A DNA stretch of 64,000 bases. It comes from CALFCE01 sp964411665. GTDB lineage: Bacteria; Pseudomonadota; Gammaproteobacteria; Granulosicoccales; Granulosicoccaceae. Positions 51,971 to 60,649 of the stretch are shown here, in pieces. How positions within the stretch are numbered: the stretch's first letter is position 1; each line of letters starts with the position of its first letter. The DNA lies in NCBI GenBank assembly GCA_964411665.1, contig CAYPMR010000007.1, positions 1 through 64,000 of the forward strand, given 5' to 3'. The notes beneath the pieces were generated by a model that had not been told where the DNA came from, did no database searches, and saw nothing but the letters and a program-made list of their open reading frames with translations. The translations under genes were made by a program, and so were the position numbers.

Positions 51971-52624
51971 TTATTGAATTTCCATACAACTGCGTAGGGC
52001 AGCTCGCATGGCATCACAGCCTTTTGATCGTGCTGTTTCAATATTACGTTCGGGTATGGTTGAGGCGAAATCACCCTTCCCGATAACTTTTTCTACCGAT
52101 TCTTCACGCAGGATATGCAACATCGGAAACGGCGAGCGGTTGGTGAAATTAGCCGCATCATCGATCGGCGTATTGTCAAAACGGTAATCCGGATGAAAGG
52201 ACGCCAACTGCAACACGCCAGTTAATTGTTCGAGCTGCAACAAATCCTCAGCGTCGGCGAGAAGGTCCAGATAATCATCAAAATCCTCCAGACCTTGTGG
52301 CATCACAATCAACACCGTTTCAGGATCGGGATTATCAGCCATCTGGCGCGCAATCGAGGACAATCGCTGTAACGCAGCCTTATGAGAACTGGCATCGCCG
52401 TCGCTTTGACTTTGGCCTTGGCACACATCAATACGTAATGCGTTCTCTGTGTCCAGCACCGCCGCCGCATAGGGACAAAAACCGAAGCCCACTACGACAT
52501 TCTCTATCCATTTGCGCGTGGCATGCCGCACATGATCGGCCAAATCACTGTCGTTATCACCCGTTCCTGCACCCCAATCCGGGGTTGTCAGTCGTTTATC
52601 GCGATTGTCATCAAGATCGGTCAT
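51971..52624 (-). CDS. DUF1415 family protein
   Basis: A 217-residue cytoplasmic protein of uncharacterised family DUF1415. It shows ATRKWIENVVVGFGFCPYAA near residue 40, VLIVMPQGLEDFDDYLDLL, and FHPDYRFDNTPIDDAANFTNRSPFPMLHILREESVEK, all typical conserved blocks. The single invariant Cys in GFCPY is notable. The ATG at 52624 is preferred; the frame continues 24 codons further without conserved sequence. Function is not known. Confidence 0.82.
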   Translation of the reverse strand: MTDLDDNRDKRLTTPDWGAGTGDNDSDLADHVRHATRKWIENVVVGFGFCPYAAAVLDTENALRIDVCQGQSQSDGDASSHKAALQRLSSIARQMADNPDPETVLIVMPQGLEDFDDYLDLLADAEDLLQLEQLTGVLQLASFHPDYRFDNTPIDDAANFTNRSPFPMLHILREESVEKVIGKGDFASTIPERNIETARSKGCDAMRAALRSCMEIQ

Positions 52625-52771
52625 TATCCCGGTTTCTTCCGGAGCATCCAGTGGGTATAAAATAGCGTTCACGGTTATTATGCCAGTCAAGCACAATCAC
52701 TTCACTGCGGTGCCCCTATTGCGCTCGGATATATTGTTTTTCAGAACCGGATTTCACGATAGCTCAGGTCA

Positions 52772-54355
52772 ATGACCCCGAAAGCGTTAAGCAATCTACT
52801 GGAAAATTCCAACGGCAAACAGCGCCGCGTCGCATTACTGTGCCTGATTGTGTTGTGCGCTCTACTGTTTGTTGCCCATTCGATGCAAGGTCCAGCAGCG
52901 CCAGCGAAAGCTATCAGCGATACGCTGCGAGTAACAGTGCTTGATACGCTGTACAAGCGCTTTGATTCTCCAGGCACCCCTGGCTATCTGAACATTTTAC
53001 TGGTCAACGAGTTTGCCACTGTCACGGGCCGTGATCTCGAACTACAACACAGCAGTAACTACAATGAGGCAGTTGAGCAATTGCGCGCAGGCCACACTGA
53101 TCTGATTCTTTCCAACGATATCGAAGCGCAGGTTTATCCGTATCCGCAGATAAAATCCATTCCCGTTCAGAATGTTGCTTTGTTGTTGGTCGGCGTCCAG
53201 GGACCTAGTCCGGCACCTGAAGGCATCGCTGATTTGAGCAACAAATCGATTGCTGTCAGCCATGACAGCGGCATCGCTGCTGTACTGGAAAAATACCGCC
53301 AACGCTGGCCGGAGATCGAACTCGTTGCTACACGCGACCGTTCGACGCCTGAGCTAATGGATATGGTTATGTCGACTCAGGTCCAGTACACCGTTGTGCA
53401 ATCCAATGAATTTCTGATGCTGCAGCATTTCTTCCCCGATCTTATCAGTCGTTACGAGTTTGAGGGCACATTTTCAGTAGGTTGGCTGACGTCAACTCAC
53501 GACCCGGTATTCGTACAAAAGCTTGAACAGTACATGCGCGATGTGAAGTCATCCGGGCGCATGCAGGCTCTGGCAGAATCCAATCAGGGGCACTTGTGGG
53601 ATTTCAACTACGCAGAAGCAAAGCTGTTCCTGCAACGTGTTAAAAAGGATCTGCCTGAATATCGCAAATCCTTCGAGCAAGCAGGTCAAGCTCATGATGT
53701 TGACTGGCGTTTGCTGGCAGCGATTGCTCATCAGGAATCCCATTGGGATCCAACAGCTACATCACCGACAGGCGTTCGCGGTATGATGATGCTGACGCGC
53801 ACCACTGCCGCAGAAATGGGTGTCGAGGACAGACTCTCAGCGGAACAAAGCATCGCGGGAGGCGCACGCTACTATCGCCGACTGCATGACCTGTTACCAG
53901 ACGAGCTGCCTGACCCGCACAAGACCTGGATGGCACTGGCGTCTTACAATCTGGGTCGTGGTCATGTATTGCGGGCCAGACAGCTGGCAGCAAACGCCGG
54001 TGGTGATCAGAACGATTGGCAACAGCTCAGAGAATTTATCCTCGCACTGGAAAAAGGCCCAGAGATTACAGCCTCTAGCTCCGACAGAAATCAGTATCCA
54101 GCCGTTAAAAATGATATAAACAGTTACATCACAACCGGGATAACAACTGATGTTGGATCTGAGGCCGGGGGCAATGCGCAGTCGCAATCTCAAACCTCAA
54201 CTGTCCATTATTCAATGACAGAAAATCTCAATGGCCGGGGACTTGAAGCCATACGTTATGTTGACAATGTGCGCCGCTATTACGACATGCTGGTCTGGAT
54301 CAGCGAGAATGAACCTAATGATGAACCATCGACACCCACAAGCTCTCTCGAATAG
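52772..54355 (+). CDS. mltF: Membrane-bound lytic murein transglycosylase F
   Basis: A 527-residue MltF. An N-terminal signal/anchor (VALLCLIVLCALLFVAHSMQG) precedes a periplasmic solute-binding-like domain (about 50-285: LRVTVLDTLYKRFD, LILSNDIEAQ). A C-terminal SLT domain has the catalytic Glu in AIAHQESHWDPTATSPTGVRGMMMLT near residue 325 and YNLGRGHV near 395. It cleaves peptidoglycan to anhydromuropeptides. The C-terminal 80 residues are low-complexity and unmatched. It is divergent from the DUF1415 gene. Confidence 0.88.
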   Translation: MTPKALSNLLENSNGKQRRVALLCLIVLCALLFVAHSMQGPAAPAKAISDTLRVTVLDTLYKRFDSPGTPGYLNILLVNEFATVTGRDLELQHSSNYNEAVEQLRAGHTDLILSNDIEAQVYPYPQIKSIPVQNVALLLVGVQGPSPAPEGIADLSNKSIAVSHDSGIAAVLEKYRQRWPEIELVATRDRSTPELMDMVMSTQVQYTVVQSNEFLMLQHFFPDLISRYEFEGTFSVGWLTSTHDPVFVQKLEQYMRDVKSSGRMQALAESNQGHLWDFNYAEAKLFLQRVKKDLPEYRKSFEQAGQAHDVDWRLLAAIAHQESHWDPTATSPTGVRGMMMLTRTTAAEMGVEDRLSAEQSIAGGARYYRRLHDLLPDELPDPHKTWMALASYNLGRGHVLRARQLAANAGGDQNDWQQLREFILALEKGPEITASSSDRNQYPAVKNDINSYITTGITTDVGSEAGGNAQSQSQTSTVHYSMTENLNGRGLEAIRYVDNVRRYYDMLVWISENEPNDEPSTPTSSLE

Positions 54356-54369
54356 CGCCAAATATCATC

Positions 54370-55563
54370 ATGAACCCTGATCTGCAACAACTCCATCCCT
54401 ACCCTTTTGAGCGTCTGGCAACACTACTTGATGGAGTAGAAGCAGGACCTGGGGACAGAATTTCACTGTCAGTTGGCGAACCAAAGCATCCGGCACCCGA
54501 TATCGTCTTGCAAGCTCTAACCGATAACTTGCGCGGGCTTGAAATTTATCCACCGACTCGCGGCAGTGATGCATTGCGCGAAAGTATGGCTCGCTGGTTG
54601 ACCATGCGTTTTTCGCTCAGCACTGAACTTAACCCATCCAATCAGGTTATTCCGGTAAACGGTACTCGCGAAGCTTTATTTGCGATAGCACAGTGCCTGC
54701 TGGACAGGCAATCCAATCGACGACGTGTATTGATGCCGAATCCGTTCTATCAGATTTATGAAGGAGCCACTTATCTGGCAGGTTTGCAGCCTGAATTTTA
54801 CGATGCCGCAGCATCATCCTCAGATGGCCCGGATTTCCATGCAATCAGCGAAGACACCTGGGCGGCAACGCAATTGCTCTACATCTGCAATCCCGGCAAC
54901 CCGACTGGCAGCACACTGAGTCGGGAGGAATTAAAGCTGCTTGTCACTTTGGCAGAGAAACACAATTTTGTCATCGTCAGTGACGAGTGCTATGCAGAAA
55001 TTTACCGGGAAGATACCGGAGCACCGCTTGGTTTGCTGGAAGTGGCAGCACAAATGGGTAATGACACATTCAAAAATTGCCTGGCTTTCCATAGTCTGTC
55101 GAAACGATCCAATTTACCGGGCCTGCGCTCGGGACTGGTTGCAGGCGATGCTGCACTGCTAAAACGCTTCCTGCACTACCGCACCTACCACGGTTGTTCC
55201 ATGGCGCCGCCAACACAGGCTGCCAGCATAGCAGCCTGGTCAGATGAGACCCATGTTCAGGAAAACCGGGCGATGTACGACGAAAAATATGCTGCTGTAC
55301 TTGAAGTGTTAGCACCGGTCCTGGAACTGAAGACCCCGCCAGCGGGCTTTTACCTATGGCCAGAAGTGCCGCAAGACGATGAAACATTTACACGCAGTAT
55401 GCACGAGCGCCATAATGTAGCCATTGTGCCGGGCAGCTATCTGGCACGTGAAGTCGATGGTCATAACCCCGGTGCCAATCACGTGCGCCTGGCATTGGTC
55501 GCGCCACTTGAGCAATGCGTTACAGCCGCTGAGCGTATGCGGGATTTTATACAAGCCGGGTAA
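54370..55563 (+). CDS. dapC: Succinyldiaminopimelate transaminase
   Basis: A 397-residue PLP aminotransferase. It shows ISLSVGEPKHPAPD, the NPGNPTGS block, the SDECYAEIY aspartate and the Schiff-base lysine in SLSKRSNLPGLRSG near residue 240. This is the DapC (ArgD-unrelated) type that aminates N-succinyl-2-amino-6-oxopimelate. The order dapC-dapD-yffB is the conserved one in many Gamma- and Betaproteobacteria, which supports the assignment. It starts 14 bp after mltF. Confidence 0.9.
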   Translation: MNPDLQQLHPYPFERLATLLDGVEAGPGDRISLSVGEPKHPAPDIVLQALTDNLRGLEIYPPTRGSDALRESMARWLTMRFSLSTELNPSNQVIPVNGTREALFAIAQCLLDRQSNRRRVLMPNPFYQIYEGATYLAGLQPEFYDAAASSSDGPDFHAISEDTWAATQLLYICNPGNPTGSTLSREELKLLVTLAEKHNFVIVSDECYAEIYREDTGAPLGLLEVAAQMGNDTFKNCLAFHSLSKRSNLPGLRSGLVAGDAALLKRFLHYRTYHGCSMAPPTQAASIAAWSDETHVQENRAMYDEKYAAVLEVLAPVLELKTPPAGFYLWPEVPQDDETFTRSMHERHNVAIVPGSYLAREVDGHNPGANHVRLALVAPLEQCVTAAERMRDFIQAG

Positions 55564-55628
55564 CAGTTTCTCTTACACAACCTCTTGCGCAAATCTACAG
55601 TAATGAGCGTTAACAACTAAATTTTATT

Positions 55629-56459
55629 ATGTCTGATCTTGAAAAAATTATTGAAACCGCTTTTGACAATCGTGCTGATCTGTCACCCACATCAGCACCT
55701 GATGAGGTCAGAAACGCAGTTGACCAAGCCATTGAGCAACTCGACAACGGTAAACTCCGCGTAGCCGAACAGCGCGGCACCGGTGACTGGAAAGTCAACG
55801 AATGGGCAAAGAAAGCTGTTCTCTTGTCATTTCGGCTCTATGACAACGTACCCGTTGATGCAGGCGGTTTTACCCGCTTCTATGACAAGGTTCCCAGCAA
55901 GTTCACTGACTGGAATGAAAACAAATTCAACGAATCAGGCGTACGCATCGTGCCACCCGCTGTTGCCAGACGCGGCAGCTACCTGGGTGAAAACGTAATC
56001 ATGATGCCCTCTTACGTCAACATTGGTGCCTACGTCGATAGCGGCACAATGGTCGATACCTGGGCGACCGTCGGTTCATGCGCTCAGATCGGTAAGAACG
56101 TTCATCTGTCCGGAGGTGTCGGCATCGGTGGTGTACTTGAACCACTTCAGGCATCACCTACCATCATCGAAGATAACTGTTTTATCGGTGCCAGATCAGA
56201 AGTGGTTGAAGGCGTGATCGTAGAAGAAGGATCAGTGATATCCATGGGCGTATACATCGGTCAAAGCACACGCATCTATGATCGCGAAACAGACGAAGTC
56301 ATATACGGTCGCGTACCAGCAGGCTCCGTTGTTGTCTCAGGCAATCTGCCGGGCGCTGATGGCAAATACAGCTTGTATTGTGCTGTTATCGTCAAGAAGG
56401 TGGACGAGAAAACCCGATCCAAAGTAGGCATTAATGAGCTACTGCGGATTGTTGACTGA
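55629..56459 (+). CDS. dapD: Tetrahydrodipicolinate N-succinyltransferase
   Basis: A 276-residue left-handed beta-helix acyltransferase that succinylates tetrahydrodipicolinate in lysine and diaminopimelate synthesis. It shows VNEWAKKAVLLSFRL, the hexapeptide-repeat region MMPSYVNIGAYVDSGTMVDTWATVGSCAQIGKNVH, and the catalytic GGVGIGGVLEPLQ and IEDNCFIGARSEVVEGV. Length matches E. coli DapD (274). It forms a trimer. It lies 65 bp after dapC. Confidence 0.96.
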   Translation: MSDLEKIIETAFDNRADLSPTSAPDEVRNAVDQAIEQLDNGKLRVAEQRGTGDWKVNEWAKKAVLLSFRLYDNVPVDAGGFTRFYDKVPSKFTDWNENKFNESGVRIVPPAVARRGSYLGENVIMMPSYVNIGAYVDSGTMVDTWATVGSCAQIGKNVHLSGGVGIGGVLEPLQASPTIIEDNCFIGARSEVVEGVIVEEGSVISMGVYIGQSTRIYDRETDEVIYGRVPAGSVVVSGNLPGADGKYSLYCAVIVKKVDEKTRSKVGINELLRIVD

Positions 56460-56502
56460 TTGTTTTGATTAATGACCGAGCGACTCAATCCACTATCCAG
56501 AC

Positions 56503-56850
56503 ATGATTACCATATACGGCATCCGCAACTGCGACACGATCAAAAAGACATTGAAGTGGTTAGCTGAGGAAGAACTGGAATACGAATTCCACGATTACAA
56601 GAAACAGGGCATCGACAAGAAGACCCTTAATCGCTGGTGTAAACATGTTGATTGGCAAGAGCTTGTTAATAAACGCGGAACGACGTGGCGTAAATTACCA
56701 GAAACCGCACGCGACAATTTGACCAAAACGTCTGCACTGCAATTGATGATTGATAACCCGTCGCTAATAAAAAGACCAGTTATTGAGTATGCCAATCAGT
56801 CGAAGATAAAAGTAGGCTTTGACAAGGAATCTTGTGCCAGCCTTAGCTGA
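56503..56850 (+). CDS. ArsC/Spx-family protein YffB
   Basis: A 115-residue thioredoxin-fold protein of the ArsC/YffB family: MITIYGIRNCDTIKKTLKWL holds the single reactive-site cysteine, and the end LIDNPSLIKRPV-type block is present. YffB proteins bind glutathione and are not arsenate reductases. In many relatives it is the gene between dapD and dapE; dapE is missing here because the segment 56841-61627 follows. Its last codons are part of the 30-bp direct repeat. Confidence 0.88.
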   Translation: MITIYGIRNCDTIKKTLKWLAEEELEYEFHDYKKQGIDKKTLNRWCKHVDWQELVNKRGTTWRKLPETARDNLTKTSALQLMIDNPSLIKRPVIEYANQSKIKVGFDKESCASLS

Positions 56851-56870
56851 AACAACCTTGGCTGAAAAAA
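56841..56870. repeat. Left 30-bp direct repeat of accessory segment
   Basis: CCTTAGCTGAAACAA followed by CCTTGGCTGAAAAAA, itself a 15-bp tandem duplication. The 30-bp unit recurs at 61598-61627 with a single mismatch. The left copy contains the last 10 bp of yffB, including its stop codon. Confidence 0.85.
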
Positions 56871-56962
56871 TGCCATTACCAAGCGAATGTGGCGGTCTAA
56901 CTACCAAGCCATTCTGTCGTAGGACGATATCAATTATTTAAGCTGACCGCAATTCGTCACTA

Positions 56963-58345
56963 TTAGAGTTCTACAAAGTCGCAAAAAAAATCATCGTGCT
57001 CTGAGACCTGCATTTGGTAGCCAAATCGAACCAGATGCATGCTGAGTTCACGTGCGAAATATTCTGACGTACTCAAGTTACCTTCTACATCCTCATCCAC
57101 TCGTGACACATGCCAAAAGTCGTCAACCGATTCTTTTGTTATCGTTAACGTCGTTATAACGTCAGGAATCACTCCAAAACCGTTAGATCTATACACTTCG
57201 ATTATGGTACCACTGACAACTTCGCAATAAGGAGTCCCTTCGATTACTTGGCCTATTACGTCCACTGTGGTCTCCCACCTTGTAGAGAATGTCCCTACCC
57301 ATGAACCGCTACCTGTTTCCACTAATCTACGTGTATCTCCTTCTAGAAAGACTTCGCTATCGAATGTTTGACGAAGGGAGAAGTCATTACTGTAACCAAA
57401 TGAGCCACTCCACTGCACAGAGTTTTCCGAGATGAGTCGGTTGCCACTGCGATTATTGCGTGAAAACACGGGCTGGGTATAAAAAACCAGTCTGCCGTTA
57501 CCATTTGCATCAAGTTCAACAAAAGTAGTCGTGCTATTAAAATCACCCTCGTTTTCAATCACAGAATCCATATGGGGTCTATCTTCGGGCAACAAGCTCT
57601 CAAAATAATTTGCCATGAACAATAGGCTCATGTTTTGAACATCACGTATTTCGAGCGAATTAGCTTCATCGATTCTCGGGTCGGTACCGGCGATAAGCTC
57701 ATCAAGATTACTGATACCATCTTCATCAAAGTCCCATAGGCTGGTATCAAATTGATCGGCAGTAACTTGAAAAGTCTCTGCAGCGTTTGTTCCTGTCCTG
57801 TATCGCCGTTCAAAACTACCAAGTTCGATACCGCCGTTTTGGTCAAGAAACTCAATGGAAAGAAGCCTTTCGGTGTCGGTCGGCAAGTTAGCACCGGTAG
57901 CCCAGAACTCATCTCCAATCCAATTTACCGAGGTGCTGAAGTCTCCCCAAGTCAAACGCAGCAGCAACTCGTTGGATTGATAGGCAGGAACAGTTATTTC
58001 AAAACGGACATCGACGTTGTTTTGAACCAAGGGATCCGGCGCAGAGACAATAGATTCACCAGGCAACTGACTGTTGTTGTCGTCTCCCGCACCAGGCATT
58101 GACAGATTGCTCGTGTCATTCGATGTTCCACTTGAACCCTGCTGCATAGAAATGAAACCAGCTGCATTGTCTGGCATGCCGTCATCAGCACTCGCGGTGT
58201 CTAACACGTTATCACCGTCAACAATTGTATTGCCATTCCCCGAACCTGATGATCCGGAGCAACCGGCGACTACTAGAGTAAGAAAGCCAGCCAGTGCGTA
58301 GCAACACAACAAAGAGTTGTTAGATGATTTTTCAAGGATATGCAT
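56963..58345 (-). CDS. Hypothetical secreted lipoprotein with Ca-binding motif
   Basis: About 460 residues. MHILEKSSNNSLLCCYALAGFLTLVVAGC is a lipoprotein signal ending in a lipobox; the frame continues 17 codons upstream, but this ATG gives the proper signal. A Gly/Ser/Asn-rich linker leads to a beta-rich region. DFDEDGISNLDELIAGTDPR near residue 215 is a thrombospondin-type-3/EF-hand-like calcium loop. The rest has no family I recognise. It is transcribed away from yffB and is the leftmost gene of the direct-repeat-bounded segment. Confidence 0.7.
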   Translation of the reverse strand: MHILEKSSNNSLLCCYALAGFLTLVVAGCSGSSGSGNGNTIVDGDNVLDTASADDGMPDNAAGFISMQQGSSGTSNDTSNLSMPGAGDDNNSQLPGESIVSAPDPLVQNNVDVRFEITVPAYQSNELLLRLTWGDFSTSVNWIGDEFWATGANLPTDTERLLSIEFLDQNGGIELGSFERRYRTGTNAAETFQVTADQFDTSLWDFDEDGISNLDELIAGTDPRIDEANSLEIRDVQNMSLLFMANYFESLLPEDRPHMDSVIENEGDFNSTTTFVELDANGNGRLVFYTQPVFSRNNRSGNRLISENSVQWSGSFGYSNDFSLRQTFDSEVFLEGDTRRLVETGSGSWVGTFSTRWETTVDVIGQVIEGTPYCEVVSGTIIEVYRSNGFGVIPDVITTLTITKESVDDFWHVSRVDEDVEGNLSTSEYFARELSMHLVRFGYQMQVSEHDDFFCDFVEL

Positions 58346-58396
58346 TGGGTTATCCGGTTTACCGACTGTTATCGTTATATTTGAATCGAGCGGCAT

Positions 58397-58701
58397 TGTT
58401 GCGCTTAGCGAAATCTACATGATTAATCAGTGTAATAGATACGCACAACTAAATTTGCTATCACAATGATTATTTACGGAAATGTCACTGAGAAGTTTTG
58501 CGGTGTGTCACTTTTTTAGCACACCGAAATGCAACATTAGGCAGTTTTATGATCTATCCATGACGTCTGCTTCTGGGCCGCAAGTAGCGGTACCCAGGTA
58601 GCATATCATCGGTCCGCTAAGGAGAAACTATGAGATAAGCAGACCCTCATTATTTGAAAACGTATTCTCGATTGTGCCCAAAACCGACTATGGCTACACT
58701 C
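58397..58701. other. Spacer with hairpin and ATG-AGA-TAA minigene
   Basis: The 305-bp spacer contains no ordinary gene. CGGTGTG (58501-58507) and CACACCG (58520-58526) form a 7-bp stem. At 58618-58638 on the plus strand a strong TAAGGAG is followed five bases later by ATG AGA TAA. Confidence 0.4.
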
Positions 58702-59022
58702 TCACTCAACGAGGGTTATGTCGTTGCAATTAAGGCTTATGAAGTCACCAGATCCAAAATTAACTATCAATTCAAATCCAGTTTCGGGCGATTTCTTTAG
58801 CGAACCTCCAAGTGATAACAAAGGTCCGCTTCGTTTATGTTTTGGGTCAGCCCAACTTAAATTTACGACTAACGAGTATGCCCAATGGCAAATTACAGCT
58901 GAATAGTTTGAAGTCCCGGGGCCGCCTAACTTGAGTTTTAAATCATTCCCGTCCCACGAGAAGCCGTAAAATTGCACATCTTCCAAAGCACCGAGTCGCT
59001 CAGATAGATCGTCGTATTTCAC
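58702..59022 (-). CDS. Hypothetical protein, possibly an orphan immunity protein
   Basis: A 106-residue protein of alternating hydrophobic beta-strand pattern (FYGFSWDGNDLKLKLGG, SLVVNLSWADP, FELIVNFGSGDFISLNC). No signal peptide or membrane helix is visible, so it is probably cytoplasmic. I do not recognise the family. Size, beta-rich composition and neighbourhood (toxin-antitoxin genes, a probable Imm11-type protein) are consistent with an immunity protein, but this is inference. No clear ribosome binding site precedes the ATG. Confidence 0.45.
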   Translation of the reverse strand: MKYDDLSERLGALEDVQFYGFSWDGNDLKLKLGGPGTSNYSAVICHWAYSLVVNLSWADPKHKRSGPLLSLGGSLKKSPETGFELIVNFGSGDFISLNCNDITLVE

Positions 59023-59132
59023 TTATTTTTAATCCATTATCGAGTCGTATTCAATTCATTTGGAATGTGCTGTACGGCTGCTGTTGGCCGAAGTTAACTT
59101 ACTTCAGGAGTACGCTATCAGTCTGATTTTAA

Positions 59133-59408
59133 CTACGCCGCGTCAGTTTTCCAGTTTGGGAAAAGTATGACGGCTGGATGAACGTTGAATACCTTTGCAA
59201 GTACCTTAGTACGCTCCACCCCCAGATTTTGCCGATTATTCTCTATCGCAGAAATAGTTGTCTGAGGAATGCCTGTCTTGGCTTCAAGTTCTTTTTGCGA
59301 CCATTCGCATAGCTCACGCAGTATACGTACGCTATCACCAGGTGTCCGATCAACCCCTAGGTCAAATTTGGAGTAATCGCTTTGATTGAACTTTGGTGGT
59401 TTATCCAT
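59133..59408 (-). CDS. HigA-like HTH antitoxin
   Basis: A 91-residue XRE-family protein. The helix-turn-helix spans about residues 28-82: VRILRELCEWSQKELEAKTGIPQTTISAIENNRQNLGVERTKVLAKVFNV. A proline-rich, disordered N-terminus of 25 residues could wrap the toxin. It lies 5 bp after a RelE/ParE-superfamily toxin gene, the toxin-first order of HigBA modules. It would neutralise the toxin and repress the shared promoter at about 59692-59740. Confidence 0.82.
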   Translation of the reverse strand: MDKPPKFNQSDYSKFDLGVDRTPGDSVRILRELCEWSQKELEAKTGIPQTTISAIENNRQNLGVERTKVLAKVFNVHPAVILFPNWKTDAA

Positions 59409-59413
59409 TATTC

Positions 59414-59695
59414 CTATGACCTCTTATAATCATGGGCAGTGATATCAACTACTAGTACCCTCAAGACGTCTTTTTCAAAAGAATATATGACGCGATATTG
59501 GCGACTCAATCTTGAAGAGCGAAACCCTTTCCATTCACCACTGAGAGCTTCGTCGTTTAATCCGGGAAACGCCTTTAGTCCACTCGGCCCATCTTGAGTG
59601 GCTATTTCGACCCAAATATCGAGCTTCTCAAGAATTTGAGGTGGGAGTTTCTTAATTCGCTTAATAGCTTGGCGATGGTATTGAATTTCCCACAT
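59414..59695 (-). CDS. RelE/ParE-superfamily toxin (HigB-like)
   Basis: A 93-residue protein with the RelE/ParE fold pattern: YHRQAIKRIKKLPPQILEKL, then GLKAFPGLNDEALSGEWKGFRSSRLSRQYRVIYSFEKDVLRVLVVDITAHDY. The cluster of basic residues in the RSSRLSRQYRV strand and the C-terminal HDY are typical of ribosome-dependent mRNA interferases of this group. It precedes its HTH antitoxin gene by 5 bp. The exact target cannot be told from sequence. Confidence 0.8.
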   Translation of the reverse strand: MWEIQYHRQAIKRIKKLPPQILEKLDIWVEIATQDGPSGLKAFPGLNDEALSGEWKGFRSSRLSRQYRVIYSFEKDVLRVLVVDITAHDYKRS

Positions 59696-59740
59696 ATAGG
59701 CAATATATCATATAGGCATTATTATGTCTATTATATGAGC
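59692..59740 (-). promoter_or_regulatory. Repeat-rich promoter/operator of toxin-antitoxin pair
   Basis: The AT-rich stretch just upstream of the toxin has direct copies of ATATAGGCA at 59694 and 59710, a period of 16. An imperfect inverted partner, ATGTCTATTATATG, lies at about 59724-59737. Repeats of this kind are usual binding sites for HTH antitoxins. The repeats are seen directly; the binding role is inferred. Confidence 0.4.
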
Positions 59741-59854
59741 TACTGGTGGTCTGATTTTGCAACCAGACCTTCATAAATTCGTAGCGTATTGCAGCAAGGC
59801 GCCCAAAGGCGACGTACAAAGCACTAATGCAAAAACTCCCAGCTAAGCCTGGCT

Positions 59855-60472
59855 TTAGACGTCGTATGGGAACAGATTTAATCCAGTCAATCCAGCTTCT
59901 AGAATTGCCGTGTGTGCTGACTCTGATATATATAGTCCCGTGCTGCTGGCCAGTAACCGAAAGCACGGTGGAAATCCGCCGTCAGGTTCTTTAAGCACCA
60001 TTTTACGAACAACCGAAACATTTTTACGCATGCGCTCGGTTACCTTATCAGGTGGAGCAAGGCTCCAATCAATATCATCATAATCAGAGTTTTCATAGTC
60101 GAAGTAATCACCGAACTCGTCAAAGAAAACCGCACTAAATCGTCCACTAAGTACCTCCTCACCACTTGCTGGGTTAAAGAATCGCACAGGAAATAGTGTC
60201 CAATCGACTTTAGAAACGCCGTTTAATACATTAATTAGTTCATTCGTAAAAACAGTAGTACCAGAATTAACTTTCGCTATGCTCGCGGCCACTAACCGGT
60301 CAATGTTGCAGACGTCAAAATCAAATGTCTCCGGAACTACAATATGCGGTAATTTTTGAGATAGCTCGACAACTCCGAACGGCTCTGTTTGTAAATCACC
60401 CCGGTAATAGCCATCTTCATCATCTACATGGTAATTACTGTAATCAAGGCTGATATCATAGATTCTCTTCAA
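59855..60472 (-). CDS. Probable Imm11-type (DUF1629) immunity protein
   Basis: A 205-residue acidic cytoplasmic protein. The middle (LFPVRFFNPASGEEVLSGRFSAVFF) and especially the C-terminal block FRLLASSTGLYISESAHTAILEAGLTGLNLFP match the pattern of DUF1629/Imm11 proteins, which protect against polymorphic toxin effectors. No toxin or secretion gene is adjacent, so it would be an orphan immunity gene, as often found in defence islands. It is AT-rich relative to the housekeeping genes. Family assignment is from pattern memory only. Confidence 0.5.
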   Translation of the reverse strand: MKRIYDISLDYSNYHVDDEDGYYRGDLQTEPFGVVELSQKLPHIVVPETFDFDVCNIDRLVAASIAKVNSGTTVFTNELINVLNGVSKVDWTLFPVRFFNPASGEEVLSGRFSAVFFDEFGDYFDYENSDYDDIDWSLAPPDKVTERMRKNVSVVRKMVLKEPDGGFPPCFRLLASSTGLYISESAHTAILEAGLTGLNLFPYDV

Positions 60473-60649
60473 AGCATTAATTCTCCAGTGAAATTAAAAT
60501 AATATTTTTCCGCTTTTAACACCACTGTAACCATATGGAATCGAAAAACCAATGTCCGGTGTTCGCCGACTGCTGTCTAATAGCAGAACTCGAAGCCAGC
60601 CAATCTGAGTGTCCGCTTACCTTAGCCGACATTATAATAATTCCTGCAA

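Noticed and set aside
58501..58526. Hairpin as a rho-independent terminator
   Set aside because: The T-run lies in the loop, not after the stem, on either strand.
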